Part shown: in pieces, positions 16,709 through 25,355 of the stretch
Layout: each line of letters starts with the position of its first letter
How positions within the stretch are numbered: the stretch's first letter is position 1
Origin: JANNXQ01 sp031425095
GTDB lineage: Bacteria > Verrucomicrobiota > Verrucomicrobiia > Chthoniobacterales > Chthoniobacteraceae
DNA length: 26,383 nt
Direction of reading: 5' to 3'
Assembly (NCBI GenBank): GCA_031425095.1
Contig: JANPIS010000583.1
Coordinates: 1-26,383, forward strand
The notes under the pieces: generated by a model
What the model was told of the DNA's origin: nothing
Database searches by the model: none
Seen by the model: the letters and a program-made list of their open reading frames with translations, nothing else
Position numbers and translations under genes: made by a program

Positions 16709-17224
16709 CTACTGGATAGCGTATTCCGCAGGCACGCTGTCGAGGCCGTCGATCCAGAGGACGGTCACATTATCCTCCGGTGTATAGACGGTGGTCGCGG
16801 AGATCGAGTCGTCGGCGGGCCAGCTCTCGATGACTTGTGCGAAATACGGCGCGCCGGAATCGGTCGGCGCCTGCACTGGGATCATCGTGCGGAAGAGCAC
16901 GAACGCGACGAGCAGACAGCCGGCACCGGCCATGGCGAGCCGCGGGAGCGACCAGAACCATGGTGACTTGGCCCGGACGGGAGCCCGCTCGGCTTTCGGT
17001 CGCTCGGCTTCGATGCGTTGGATGATCTGCAGATTGAAGAAGTCCGGGTTGCTCAGCCGCGGAGCGGTCGACTGCGTGCGGAGCAATGTGCCGAGCTTCT
17101 GCGCGGCGGCGCGGTCGGTGAGGGCGTCGGGCCGGGAGGCGAGTTCGCGTTCGAAGGCGGCGAGTTCTTCGCCGGTCAGTGTGCCGTCCACCCAGGCGGT
17201 GAATTGTTCTTCAAATGCTTTCAT
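16709..17224 (-). CDS. Membrane-anchored anti-sigma factor
   Basis: The 171-residue protein has an N-terminal cytoplasmic helical domain at 1-50 (FEEQFTAWVDGTLTGEELAAF and the following helix). This pattern is usual for anti-sigma factors of planctomycetes and verrucomicrobia. It lacks the zinc-binding HxxxCxxC motif of ZAS proteins. One TM helix spans about 94-113 (RLAMAGAGCLLVAFVLF), and the C-terminal ~55 residues are periplasmic. Its gene overlaps the end of the ECF sigma gene by 14 bases, the classic arrangement for a sigma/anti-sigma pair. It probably holds the sigma factor at the membrane until an envelope signal releases it. The signal is unknown. Confidence 0.82.
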   Translation of the reverse strand: MKAFEEQFTAWVDGTLTGEELAAFERELASRPDALTDRAAAQKLGTLLRTQSTAPRLSNPDFFNLQIIQRIEAERPKAERAPVRAKSPWFWSLPRLAMAGAGCLLVAFVLFRTMIPVQAPTDSGAPYFAQVIESWPADDSISATTVYTPEDNVTVLWIDGLDSVPAEYAIQ

Positions 17225-17900
17225 AGACGTCTCGGAGCATGGATTGGAGTTTCTTGCGGGCGTAGAAAAGGCGCGACATCACGGTGCCCATGGAGCAGCC
17301 GACCTGCTCGGCGATCTCGGAATATTCGAGGCCGTCGATTTCGCGCATGACGATCACGGTCCGGTGCTCCACGGAGAGCTTTTCGATCGCGGCATCGATC
17401 CGGGTGCGGATCTCCTGGTCGGAAAGTTTCGCCGCCGGCTGCAGCTCGCCGCGCGGGGTGGTGACGGCGCCGGGCTCGATATTCCGCAGCCCGATCTGGT
17501 CGTCGAACTCGGTCCCGCCCTCGATGTGCTTCCGCCGCAGCCAGTCGATGCTCACATTCATGAGGATGCGATAGAGCCACGTGTAAAAGGAGGACTGCCC
17601 GCGAAAGCGGCCGATGGATTTCCACGCCTTCAGGAACCCGTCCTGGGCGAGATCCCACGCGTCCTGTTCATTTCGGACCATGTTGTAGGTCATGGCAAAG
17701 GCGCGGCTGCGATAGCGGGTGACGAGGGCATTGAAAGCTTGGGTGTCGCCGGCTTGCGAACGGGCGACGAGCTCGAGATCGGGTGGTCCTTCGAGCACAT
17801 CTTCGGCCGCCGACGGCTGTGCATTGGACGGCTCTTCCGCGGGCTTATTCACGAGGAAAATGGGGCCGGCTTGGAAAGCCGGAAGCTCCCCACCTCGCAA
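17211..17900 (-). CDS. ECF-type RNA polymerase sigma factor
   Basis: The 229-residue protein has sigma region 2 at about 50-125 (FNALVTRYRSRAFAMTYNMV, with DAWDLAQDGFLKAWKSIGRF for -10 recognition) and region 4 at about 172-225 (LSVEHRTVIVMREIDGLEYS, with a helix-turn-helix around EIAEQVGCSMGTVMSRLFYA). It lacks regions 1 and 3, as ECF factors do. The TTG start at 17900 is favoured because AAGGGGAAGG lies six bases before it, one of the few good Shine-Dalgarno sequences in the window. A GTG at 17852 would remove 16 residues. The first ~40 residues are a variable acidic extension. The gene begins 16 bases after the upstream gene stops and overlaps its anti-sigma gene. Confidence 0.92.
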   Translation of the reverse strand: MRGGELPAFQAGPIFLVNKPAEEPSNAQPSAAEDVLEGPPDLELVARSQAGDTQAFNALVTRYRSRAFAMTYNMVRNEQDAWDLAQDGFLKAWKSIGRFRGQSSFYTWLYRILMNVSIDWLRRKHIEGGTEFDDQIGLRNIEPGAVTTPRGELQPAAKLSDQEIRTRIDAAIEKLSVEHRTVIVMREIDGLEYSEIAEQVGCSMGTVMSRLFYARKKLQSMLRDVYESI

Positions 17901-17916
17901 GTCGAACCTTCCCCTT

Positions 17917-18585
17917 TCACTGTCCGTCGTATCGCCGCCGGAATTCGGACCGGTAGGCGCCCATCAGATCGATGATCCCGTCCCGAATCTGGAAAAGCCG
18001 CTGATTGAGGGCGCCGTGGCTCTCTGCGCCGATCCGCATCTCGCGCCGGAGTTGGGCAGCGGCTTCCAGACACAGGGTGATCGCCTTCAGCGCGCGCTTC
18101 AGGTAGGCGATGGTCATCCCGATTTCATCCACGTCGTCATCGCTCAGGGCGGCCGCGAGCTTGGCGCTGGCCACGGCTGCCTGCGTGGAGAGCTTCACCG
18201 CCGCAGGGAAGCTGGGAAGCTCGCGATACTGCTCGAAGAGCTGGTCGATCCACATCGTGAGCGCAAAAGACGTCTGGTAGAGCGGGTGCTCGAAGCCGCC
18301 CTCGTCTTCGAACGTGCCCTCCAACTCACCTCCCTGGCCGCTAAAATCGGTCACCTCGGATTCATCGAAATTCGATTCCACTTCCTCGACCCACTTCTCG
18401 GCGTCCTTGTCGAGGAGGTGATACCAACCCATCTCCCGGGCGATGATCTGGTCACGGTTCGGGTGGTCGATGTACTTCTCGAGCAGCTCCATGTATTTCT
18501 CGGTCTTCTGGTCCTGCTGCTGGAGAAAGCGCTCCCAGTCGTATTCGTCCCAGATTTTCTCTGGCTGCTCGTCATCTTCGGGCAT
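17917..18585 (-). CDS. Soluble acidic protein of unknown function
   Basis: The 222-residue cytoplasmic protein has no signal peptide or membrane helix. The N-terminus is strongly acidic and charged (MPEDDEQPEKIWDEYDWERF). An early helix (about 20-40) may form a coiled coil. A middle acidic loop (FDESEVTDFSGQGGELEGTF) is followed by a helical C-terminal half with a run of Ala-rich amphipathic helices and an RRYDGQ end. It could be a helical-bundle regulatory or scaffold protein. No family was recognised. ATG 18585 is chosen; the open frame continues upstream but with an Arg-rich composition unlike coding sequence. It sits 16 bases upstream of the sigma gene, so it is probably in the same operon. 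Confidence 0.75.
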   Translation of the reverse strand: MPEDDEQPEKIWDEYDWERFLQQQDQKTEKYMELLEKYIDHPNRDQIIAREMGWYHLLDKDAEKWVEEVESNFDESEVTDFSGQGGELEGTFEDEGGFEHPLYQTSFALTMWIDQLFEQYRELPSFPAAVKLSTQAAVASAKLAAALSDDDVDEIGMTIAYLKRALKAITLCLEAAAQLRREMRIGAESHGALNQRLFQIRDGIIDLMGAYRSEFRRRYDGQ

Positions 18586-18659
18586 GAGACGGTTCGTAGC
18601 CCGACGAGAGCCGTTCTGCAAAAGGTATTTGCCGCGAAGGCCCCCGCCCGCCCGGCGCG

Positions 18660-20231
18660 TCAGGGCTGGGGCGCGACGGGGAGCTCGTAGCAGGCGGCCT
18701 CCCGATCGTTGCGCACGAGGAGGTAGCGTCCGGCGAGTGTGGGGAAATTCCATGTCTTGCTGCTCAGGGCCGGCAGCTTCGCCAGCTCGCGGTAGCCATC
18801 GGGCTGGGCGGCGGCGAGGAAAACGGCGCCGGGCTCGCTCTGCACGAGCACTACGTCACCCACGAGCAGCGTTTGGCCGGAGCCGAAGCGGCCCTCTTTC
18901 CACTTCCGCTCCCCGGTGGCGACCTCGACACATGCAAGACGTCCGTCATCCAGGCCGTAGAGGTGCCCTTCGCGCGCCGTCACACTATTGAACTGCGTCT
19001 TCATCCGCATCCCGCGCCAGACCTCGGTGGCGCTCAGGGTGCCATCCGCGCCAGCGCTTACTTTCACGAGCCGGCAACCCATTCCGTAGCCGGCGGAGAT
19101 GAAAATGCGGTCCTCGGAAAGCACCACGGGCTGGGTGCCCTTTGGCCACTTGGCTTCGCCCCAGCGATACTCCAGAAGGGTGGCGCCCGTCTTGGGATCG
19201 TAGGCGGCGAGCGCGGCGGCGTTGTTGCTGAGAATCACTCGCCGGCCGGCGAGCGTGGCCTCGATGGGCGACGCGTAACTCGCGAAATCCTGACCCGCTT
19301 TCCACAGCGGCTCGCCCGTGTCGCGATGGTAGGCGAAGAGCACCGGGCCGGGCGACTTGCCGCCGGTGACGATCACCTGCTCGTCCACGAGCAGCGGCGA
19401 AGTGCTCATGCCCCACTCGATGTTTTCGAGCTGATTCTCCTTGAGCACGGAGTGCGTCCAGACGCGCTGGCCGGTCGCCGCGTCGAGGCAGTTTAGAATG
19501 CCCGTCGCGCCGTAGGTGAAGACGCGGCCGCGATCCACAGTGGGCGTCGCCCGCGGGCCTTCGCCGCCCTGCCATTGGAAAAAGCGGGCCTGATCCGCAT
19601 GCGCCCAGAGCAGCCCGCCAGTGAAGAGATCGTAGCAGGTCACGAGTTCCTCTTCGCCGCGCTGCTCCTGGGTGAAAGCGCGACCGCCGACCACGGCATA
19701 CGCCGACCAGCCCGCGCCGATCGGCTGCCGCCAGAGTTCCTTCGGCGGCGACGACGTCCAATCCGTCGCCAGACGAATCCCGCCGATGATGCCGTCCCGA
19801 TTCGCCCCGAAGAACTGCGGGACATCCGCTGCCTGCGCGAGCCGCGGATCGTCTGCGGAAGCCGCCGGCGCCGGCGCCACCTTCGCAAGCTTCGCGTGGG
19901 CACCCGCACTCCCGCGCCAGACAAATTTCGGCAACCCCGTCCCGTCCACGGTCCCATCCACGCGCAACGCCAGCCGTGCGGCCACGACCAGCGCGGCCAC
20001 GGCCACAAAGCCGCCGATCCGCGCGCGCCCCGAAAAGCGTGACGAGGCGAGGAACCAGAGAAAGTTCAGGATCAACACGAGCAGCGGAATCGCCGTGGTG
20101 ATCCACGACTTGAGATTCCGCTCGAGCTCGGCCTGCGCGAAACACCAGACCAACCCCGCCGCACCGAGCGCGCAGGTAATGAGCGGGAACCAGGGAAGAC
20201 GACGGGATGGAGCAGCGGCGGCGGAATTCAC
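18660..20231 (-). CDS. Membrane-anchored PQQ-like beta-propeller protein
   Basis: The 523-residue protein begins with three TM helices (about 13-32, 42-62, 70-90) followed by a large extracytoplasmic region. From about residue 135 it has the PQQ/BamB-like propeller repeats, for example VPQFFGANRDGIIGGI, then LLWAHADQARFFQ, VWTHSVLKENQ and GRLACVEVATGERKW. In this family a 'W-G-x-x-R' opening strand is common in planctomycetes and verrucomicrobia. The function may be protein binding or assembly; true PQQ-dependent dehydrogenase residues were not identified, so catalysis is not claimed. The start ATG at 20231 gives a short basic n-region before the first TM. The gene lies 74 bases upstream of the acidic-protein gene and may lead the sigma-factor cluster. 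Confidence 0.87.
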   Translation of the reverse strand: MNSAAAAPSRRLPWFPLITCALGAAGLVWCFAQAELERNLKSWITTAIPLLVLILNFLWFLASSRFSGRARIGGFVAVAALVVAARLALRVDGTVDGTGLPKFVWRGSAGAHAKLAKVAPAPAASADDPRLAQAADVPQFFGANRDGIIGGIRLATDWTSSPPKELWRQPIGAGWSAYAVVGGRAFTQEQRGEEELVTCYDLFTGGLLWAHADQARFFQWQGGEGPRATPTVDRGRVFTYGATGILNCLDAATGQRVWTHSVLKENQLENIEWGMSTSPLLVDEQVIVTGGKSPGPVLFAYHRDTGEPLWKAGQDFASYASPIEATLAGRRVILSNNAAALAAYDPKTGATLLEYRWGEAKWPKGTQPVVLSEDRIFISAGYGMGCRLVKVSAGADGTLSATEVWRGMRMKTQFNSVTAREGHLYGLDDGRLACVEVATGERKWKEGRFGSGQTLLVGDVVLVQSEPGAVFLAAAQPDGYRELAKLPALSSKTWNFPTLAGRYLLVRNDREAACYELPVAPQP

Positions 20232-20294
20232 AGTGCGCCCATGGTCACGCGCCGAACGGCGGAGTCCAACGCGAATCTGAGCGACGCCGTGCCC

Positions 20295-21560
20295 TTACCC
20301 CGCCAGCACCTTCGCCAGGACCGCCATCGTCTCCCGCTGTCGCTGCTCCACGAAAGCCTTCCCCTGCGCGGCCTTCGCCTTCGCCGCCGCAGGATCCTTC
20401 GCCATCTCCAGCACTGTCGGCACCACGCGCTGCAACTCTGCCTCGTTGTCCAAATCGAAGAGCCACTCTCCGAGCCCGATGTCCCTCCACATGATGCCCT
20501 TGCTCGTCTGCTCTGCCCACCGGCAGACGATCGCCGGGATACCAGCGCCGATGCACATGATCGGCGAGTGCATCTCCGCGCCGAAGAGACCTGCACTGCG
20601 GACATAGGTGCTCAGTGCTTCGCCGGTGAGCCAGTAGTTCGGCCGCCAGACGACCTTCGCCTTCACGTCCTCCGGCAGCTTGTCCATGAGCATCTCCTTG
20701 CCGACGAGCATCTGCGTCTGGTCCTCGGGGCAGACGAGCACCTTCAGCGGCGTCTGCCGCACCACCTCCACGATCGCCTGCCGCAAGGGCGCGAGATCGT
20801 GCTCCTTCATCGCTTCGTTGCGCGCGTGCTTCTTCTCATCCATCGCCGCCTTCTTTTCCGGAATCGTCCAGTAGGGCGTGAAACGCAGCCGCGGGATGCA
20901 GCAGAGGAACTTTCCCTCCTCCAGCCCGTGCTCCTTCAGGAAAGCCGTCGCCTTCGCGTCATCGCGCAGATCCGTCGCAAACGCGCCGTCCGGGCCGAAT
21001 TCCATCACCCACGACGTGCAGCCTTTGCGTTTCGCCAGCGCGAGCGACATGGAGTCGCGGAAGAAGACGAACTTCGCCTCACTCATCACGCGCACGGTCT
21101 CCCGGATCGCGGCCTCCGACGCGCCATCGAGCGCGGTCGAGTCCCGCTCGGAAAAGGTGATGCCATAGATCCCGTACGGTTTGCCGGTCTCCTGGCTCCA
21201 GCGCACCACATCCTTCTGCCCAACAAGGGACGGCCCTGAGCCGTGCAACAGGAAGTCGCACTCCGCGAAGGCGGTCTTCAGGTCATCCGCGCCTTTCACG
21301 ATCTTCAGCTTCGGGAAACGCGCGAGCAGCATCTCCTCCACGCCATTGTCCACCTTGCTCGGCCAGAGCCGCACCTCGACCTCGGGCAGATGCTTCTCCA
21401 GCAGATGCAACACGCCGGGCGTATGCGCGATGTCCCCAATATTCACGGTCTGCCATGAGGAACGCAGGAGGACGCGGCGCGGCCGGCCGGCTTGCGCATG
21501 GAGAAACTCCGGAGCGAGGCAAGCAGCGACGGCAGTGGCGAGAAAGCGGCGGCGAATCAT
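20295..21560 (-). CDS. Exported polysaccharide pyruvyl transferase-like protein
   Basis: The 421-residue protein resembles the polysaccharide pyruvyl transferase (CsaB/WcaK-type) family. It has an early TVNIGDIAHTPGV segment (the N-x-GD motif), a central FVFFRDSMSLALAKRKG (the 'RD-S' motif) and a C-terminal FGAEMHSPIMCIGAGIPAI (the S-x-H-x-i-a-x-G-x-P motif). These enzymes attach pyruvate ketals to cell-surface sugars and are normally cytoplasmic. Here the start at 21560 gives MIRRRFLATAVAACLAPEFL followed by AQA, which looks like a Tat or Sec signal (Arg-Arg-Arg-Phe-Leu). Export would be unusual. An upstream in-frame start at 21650 would bury this signal behind 30 residues. The gene diverges from the PhyH-type gene. 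Confidence 0.8.
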   Translation of the reverse strand: MIRRRFLATAVAACLAPEFLHAQAGRPRRVLLRSSWQTVNIGDIAHTPGVLHLLEKHLPEVEVRLWPSKVDNGVEEMLLARFPKLKIVKGADDLKTAFAECDFLLHGSGPSLVGQKDVVRWSQETGKPYGIYGITFSERDSTALDGASEAAIRETVRVMSEAKFVFFRDSMSLALAKRKGCTSWVMEFGPDGAFATDLRDDAKATAFLKEHGLEEGKFLCCIPRLRFTPYWTIPEKKAAMDEKKHARNEAMKEHDLAPLRQAIVEVVRQTPLKVLVCPEDQTQMLVGKEMLMDKLPEDVKAKVVWRPNYWLTGEALSTYVRSAGLFGAEMHSPIMCIGAGIPAIVCRWAEQTSKGIMWRDIGLGEWLFDLDNEAELQRVVPTVLEMAKDPAAAKAKAAQGKAFVEQRQRETMAVLAKVLAG

Positions 21561-21695
21561 AAGGCGTGGTGAAGGTTGAAACCCTCGTGGTAGGCGGAGA
21601 CAAGGCGAAAGGGACTTAAAGATCCCGGGCGCGTGCACCCTGGCTTCCATTGCGCTGGTCTTCCCGACGCCGACCTGATATTCCGCTCCGCGGCA

Positions 21696-22538
21696 TTGAA
21701 GATCACTGCACTAACGCCTAAGCAGGTTGCCGAATTCCGGGAAAATGGGTTCGCCGTGATTCCGGAGTTTGCTTCCCCGGACGAGTTGAGCGCCATGCGC
21801 GGGATATTCGAGCGGCTTTTTCGCGAGCGCGTCGGGTGGGAAAGCGGCGCGCTCTTCGACCTCGCAGCCGCCGATGAGGAGGGCCGGCCGGCCAGGTTGC
21901 CGCAGCTCTTGAAGCCGGCCAACTTCGCGCCCGAGTTGCTGGAGACCGAGGCGGTGGCGAATGCGCTGGCGATTGCGCGGCAGTTGCTCGGGCCGGAAAC
22001 GGTCCGGTGGTTTGATCACGCGATCCTGAAGCCGCCGGGCTACGGCGCCCCGACCCCGTGGCACCAGGACGAAGCGCATCGCAACGACCCGGGGATCACT
22101 TACGAGCAACTCAGCATCTGGCTCCCGCTCCAGACGGTGACCGAGGCGAACGGCTGCATGCGCTTCATGCCCGGCACGCACCTCCAGCCAGTGCTGGAAC
22201 ATCGCTCCCCAAATTCCGACCCGCGCATCATGGCGCTCGAATGCATCGCGCCTATCGATCCCGCACAATCCGTCGCCTGTCCTCTGCCGCTGGGCAGCGC
22301 CAGCGTGCATCACTGGCGGACCCTCCACGGCGCGGGGGCGAATACTTCCGGCGAACCCCGCTTCGCCTACATCATGGCCTTCCGCGGCCCGACCCGGCCC
22401 GACACGGAGTTCGCGGGATACTCGTGGAATCGCGAAAAGCGCACGGCCGCACAGGAGCGTCGCCGCGCTTGGGAGGGGCGTGGCGGAGCGCTGGGCCGGG
22501 CCAGTCGGAAAGTGCTACGCCGCCTCGGGCTGAGCTGA
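21696..22538 (+). CDS. Phytanoyl-CoA dioxygenase (PhyH) family protein
   Basis: The 280-residue protein is a non-haem Fe(II)/2-oxoglutarate dioxygenase of the PhyH family. The iron ligands appear as H123 and D125 (PTPWHQDEAH), with the distal His in VHHWRTLHGAG (H211). Arg222 (PRFAYIMAF) would bind 2-oxoglutarate. The N-terminus LTPKQVAEFRENGFAVIPEF is the family's typical start. The substrate is unknown: the family hydroxylates lipids, small metabolites and natural products. TTG 21696 is preferred because it directly precedes this N-terminus; a GTG at 21633 would add 21 residues of unlikely sequence. The C-terminal tail is Arg-rich. The gene converges with the MFS transporter gene, with 22 bases between the stops. 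Confidence 0.85.
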   Translation: MKITALTPKQVAEFRENGFAVIPEFASPDELSAMRGIFERLFRERVGWESGALFDLAAADEEGRPARLPQLLKPANFAPELLETEAVANALAIARQLLGPETVRWFDHAILKPPGYGAPTPWHQDEAHRNDPGITYEQLSIWLPLQTVTEANGCMRFMPGTHLQPVLEHRSPNSDPRIMALECIAPIDPAQSVACPLPLGSASVHHWRTLHGAGANTSGEPRFAYIMAFRGPTRPDTEFAGYSWNREKRTAAQERRRAWEGRGGALGRASRKVLRRLGLS

Positions 22539-22560
22539 TCCGCTGCCCAGCGAACGAGCT

Positions 22561-23844
22561 TCAGGAAGCAGCGATGTGCTCGTTCTCCGGCAGGAGGAAC
22601 CACGCGACGAACGCCGCGGGGACGAACAGAAACGCCGCGTAGAAGAGCGCGAGCCGGTGATCGCAGATCGCCGTCGGGCCGGAGCCGACTTGCGCGAACA
22701 GGCCAAAGATGACCGTCCCAGCAGCGGCGACGATTCGTCCGATATTGTAGCAAAAACCCGCGCCGGTGGTGCGCAGGAGCGTCGGGAAGAGCGGCGGCAG
22801 GCACATCGTGAAGAGCGCAAACGCACCCTGCGCCGCACCGAGAAATGGGAGCCACATCAGCACCGTCTCGGGACCGCGCACAGTGCCGTAGGCGCCGATC
22901 ATCATCGCAAAGTAGAAGGCGAACATCAGCCCGATGGCACGGGCGTAACCGATCGAGCGCGCAATCCAGCCGGCGAGGAAATTGCCGACGATCGAGCCGA
23001 ACATGAGGAGGTACAACGCCTTGCTCGCAAGCCCATTTTCCGCGGAGGCCGTCCAGCCTGCGAGCTTCGCCAGCGACCGCAGATGCGCCGAATGCCAGAA
23101 CATCATCGCCCAGTGCGCGGTGAGGCCGAGCGCGCAGATCGCGATCACGATCAAGGTCGTCCGACGCAACTCGCCCGAGAACAGCGCGCCGATGCCGCCG
23201 GCGTTGCGCCGTTCTTCGTGGGCGCTCGCCCAGACCTCGGGTTCCGGCACTGCTTTGCGGATCCACAGCGTGATGAGCGCCGGCAGGATGCCGACGAGAA
23301 AAATCGCGCGATACGGCGCGTCGGCGAGCAGGAAGCCGGCGAGACATGCGAGCAGCACGCCGCAATTCACCGCGGTCTGCAAAATCGCCGCGAGCCACGG
23401 ACGCCACGCGCGGGGCCATGTCTCCGCGAGCAGCGACGCTCCGACGGCCCATTCGCCACCGATGCCGAGCGCGGCGAGGAAGCGGAAGATCATGAGGTGC
23501 CACCACTCTTGTGCGAAGAAAGAGAGCCCGGTGAAACACGCGTAGGTGAGGATCGAGAGCACCAGCGCCTTGCTCCGCCCGAGCACATCGCCGATCCGCC
23601 CGAAGAACGCGCCACCGACCGCCCACCCGACGAGGAACGCCGCCTGGATGAAGGACGCCTTTTCCGAGACCTGTGTATTGCCCTGCTGCAGCATCATCAG
23701 CTCCGCCACGAAGGGCAGCGCGACGAGCGTGTAGAGGTGCATGTCCAGCCCGTCGAACATCCATCCGAGCCACGCGGCGAAGCCGGACTTCTTCTGCTGC
23801 GGGGTGAGATCGCGGTAGTGCTGGGCTTCTCCGGGGGCGTGCAT
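22561..23844 (-). CDS. MFS transporter, sugar/organic-acid type
   Basis: The 427-residue protein has about 12 TM helices in two halves and is a major facilitator permease of the inner membrane. The first TM is preceded by a cytoplasmic N-terminus with SGFAAWLGWMFDGLDMHLYT, a signature of the SHS/AAHS branch (sialic acid, lactate and aromatic acid transporters). The loop after TM2 has GRIGDVLGRSKAL, the MFS motif A. TM4-5 carries RFLAALGIGGEWAVGASLLA, typical of the family. The substrate cannot be named from sequence. The C-terminus ends after the last helix with FLLPENEHIAAS. A candidate -10 (TACGCT, - strand, 23861-23856) lies 12 bases before the ATG, but no good -35 is visible. It is probably downstream of rimO, with 58 bases between. 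Confidence 0.93.
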   Translation of the reverse strand: MHAPGEAQHYRDLTPQQKKSGFAAWLGWMFDGLDMHLYTLVALPFVAELMMLQQGNTQVSEKASFIQAAFLVGWAVGGAFFGRIGDVLGRSKALVLSILTYACFTGLSFFAQEWWHLMIFRFLAALGIGGEWAVGASLLAETWPRAWRPWLAAILQTAVNCGVLLACLAGFLLADAPYRAIFLVGILPALITLWIRKAVPEPEVWASAHEERRNAGGIGALFSGELRRTTLIVIAICALGLTAHWAMMFWHSAHLRSLAKLAGWTASAENGLASKALYLLMFGSIVGNFLAGWIARSIGYARAIGLMFAFYFAMMIGAYGTVRGPETVLMWLPFLGAAQGAFALFTMCLPPLFPTLLRTTGAGFCYNIGRIVAAAGTVIFGLFAQVGSGPTAICDHRLALFYAAFLFVPAAFVAWFLLPENEHIAAS

Positions 23845-23902
23845 CGGGCGCGCGGAGCGTAGCTGATCCCGCGTCGCGTGCGACAGCGGAAAAACAGGGC
23901 GC

Positions 23903-25342
23903 TTACCGCGGACGGCCGATCAAGTCGTACACCTGCGCGCCAGTGATCTCCACGTCGATGAACTCGCCAACTTTCGCCGGACGCGTGAGCAGGATGCGAC
24001 CGTCGATGTCCGGCGCGTCCACCTGGCCGCGCGCCACCGTCGGGGCATCGACCAGCGCACGCACGGTGCGGCCGATCTGCCCCTCGGCGGTTTCACGCGC
24101 GATCTTCTGCTGCAGCTTCATCGCCTTCTTATACCGCTGCTGCTTCACCTTCTGCGGGAGCTGGCCTTCCATCTTCGCGGCGCGCGAACCTTCCTCCTGT
24201 GAGTAGGTGAAGATGCCGAGCCGCTCGAACCGCGTGCGCTCAATGAAGTCGAGGAGGTATTCGAATTCCTCCTCCGTCTCTCCGGGAAAGCCGACGATGA
24301 ACGTGGTGCGGATGGCGATGCCGGGCACGCCGGCGCGGATGCGCGCGATCAGCGTCTCGATGTGCTCGCTGCTCGTCTCGCGCTTCATCAGCTCGAGCAT
24401 CCGCGGATGGATGTGCTGCAGCGGCATGTCGATGTAGCGCGCCACTTTCTTGCACGCAGCGATGCAGGCGATGAGCTCATCGCTCCAGTGCGCCGGATGC
24501 GTGTAGAGCAGGCGGATCCAGAAATCGCCCTCGATCGCATCGAGCTGCTGCAGCAGATGGACGAGCGTCACGCCGCGGCTCGGATCGACCTGCTGCCGCG
24601 GACCCGCCTTTTCCGCCCACTGATCCATGCCGAAGTAAGTGGTGTCCTGGCTGATCAGGTTGATCTCCTTCACGCCTTCCGCGACGAGGCCGCGCACTTC
24701 GTTGACCACGCTCTCGACGGTGCGCGAGCGATGCCGCCCACGCATCTGCGGGATGACACAGAAGCTGCACGGATGGTTGCAGCCTTCGGCGATCTTCGTG
24801 AAAGCGGTGTGCGCCGGAGTGAGTCGGAAGCGCGGCGTGTCCCAGTCCGGGATATAGACAGGCTTGCGCGAGACGAGATTCAGCGGCTCCCACTTTTCGT
24901 CGGCGAGTTGAGCGGGGATCGAGGATTGAAGATTGGGGATGGAAGATTGTCCCGGTTGCCGCGCGAAGATTTGCTCGATGATCGCGGCGGTCTCGGCGAC
25001 CTGGTCGAGACCGATGAAGGCATCGACCTCGGGCATTTCACTGGCGAGATCTTTGGAAAAACGCTGCGCCATGCACCCGCTGACGATGAGTTTCTGCCCC
25101 GCGCGTTTCTTCAGTCCGCGTCCCTTGTGCGCCTCGAGGATCGCTTCGATCGACTCTTCCTTCGCCGAGTCGATGAAGGCGCAGGTGTTCACGATGAGCA
25201 CGTCGGCCTCATCGGCGTCGCTGGTGATTTCCATCCCTCGGGCGAGCACGCCGCCGAGCATGATCTCCGCGTCCACCAGGTTTTTGGCGCAGCCGAGCGA
25301 GATCATGCCGATCTTTTTGGGCGTGGTGGAAGGAGCAGGCAT
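23903..25342 (-). CDS. rimO: Ribosomal protein S12 methylthiotransferase RimO
   Basis: The 479-residue radical SAM enzyme methylthiolates Asp88 of ribosomal protein S12. The N-terminal UPF0004 domain holds its cluster cysteines C18 (GMISLGCAKN), C54 (NTCAFI) and C90 (SGCMAQ). The radical SAM domain carries C188, C192 and C195 (GCNHPCSFCVIPQMRGRHRS). A C-terminal TRAM domain ends the protein, with LVDAP-, GRILL- and DVEITG-type strands. IDMPLQHIHPRMLELMKR is a family motif that fits RimO better than MiaB. An odd Gln/Ser/Pro linker (about residues 129-144) in the variable region between the two domains is encoded by 7-nt repeats. ATG 25342 is used; an upstream in-frame start at 25417 would run through the leader hairpin. 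It follows the glycosyltransferase gene by 75 bases. Confidence 0.95.
   Translation of the reverse strand: MPAPSTTPKKIGMISLGCAKNLVDAEIMLGGVLARGMEITSDADEADVLIVNTCAFIDSAKEESIEAILEAHKGRGLKKRAGQKLIVSGCMAQRFSKDLASEMPEVDAFIGLDQVAETAAIIEQIFARQPGQSSIPNLQSSIPAQLADEKWEPLNLVSRKPVYIPDWDTPRFRLTPAHTAFTKIAEGCNHPCSFCVIPQMRGRHRSRTVESVVNEVRGLVAEGVKEINLISQDTTYFGMDQWAEKAGPRQQVDPSRGVTLVHLLQQLDAIEGDFWIRLLYTHPAHWSDELIACIAACKKVARYIDMPLQHIHPRMLELMKRETSSEHIETLIARIRAGVPGIAIRTTFIVGFPGETEEEFEYLLDFIERTRFERLGIFTYSQEEGSRAAKMEGQLPQKVKQQRYKKAMKLQQKIARETAEGQIGRTVRALVDAPTVARGQVDAPDIDGRILLTRPAKVGEFIDVEITGAQVYDLIGRPR
24914..24948 (-). repeat. 7-nt-period repeat inserted in frame in rimO
   Basis: On the + strand five consecutive heptads follow the pattern G-R-R-G-A-T-N: GGGGATC, GAGGATT, then GAAGATT, GGGGATG, GAAGATT. 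On the coding strand they read as AATCTTC-type units and add a short Ser/Ile/Pro/Gln segment (QSSIPNLQSSIP) between the UPF0004 and radical SAM domains. The linker there is normally variable, so the insertion should be tolerated. It belongs to the same style of repeat as those at 812-917 and 2626-2725. Confidence 0.6.
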
Positions 25343-25355
25343 GGCGGAAGGGCCG

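Noticed and set aside
22576..23862. + strand open frame opposite the MFS gene
   Set aside because: Arg/Glu-rich mirror of a 12-TM protein; no domain.
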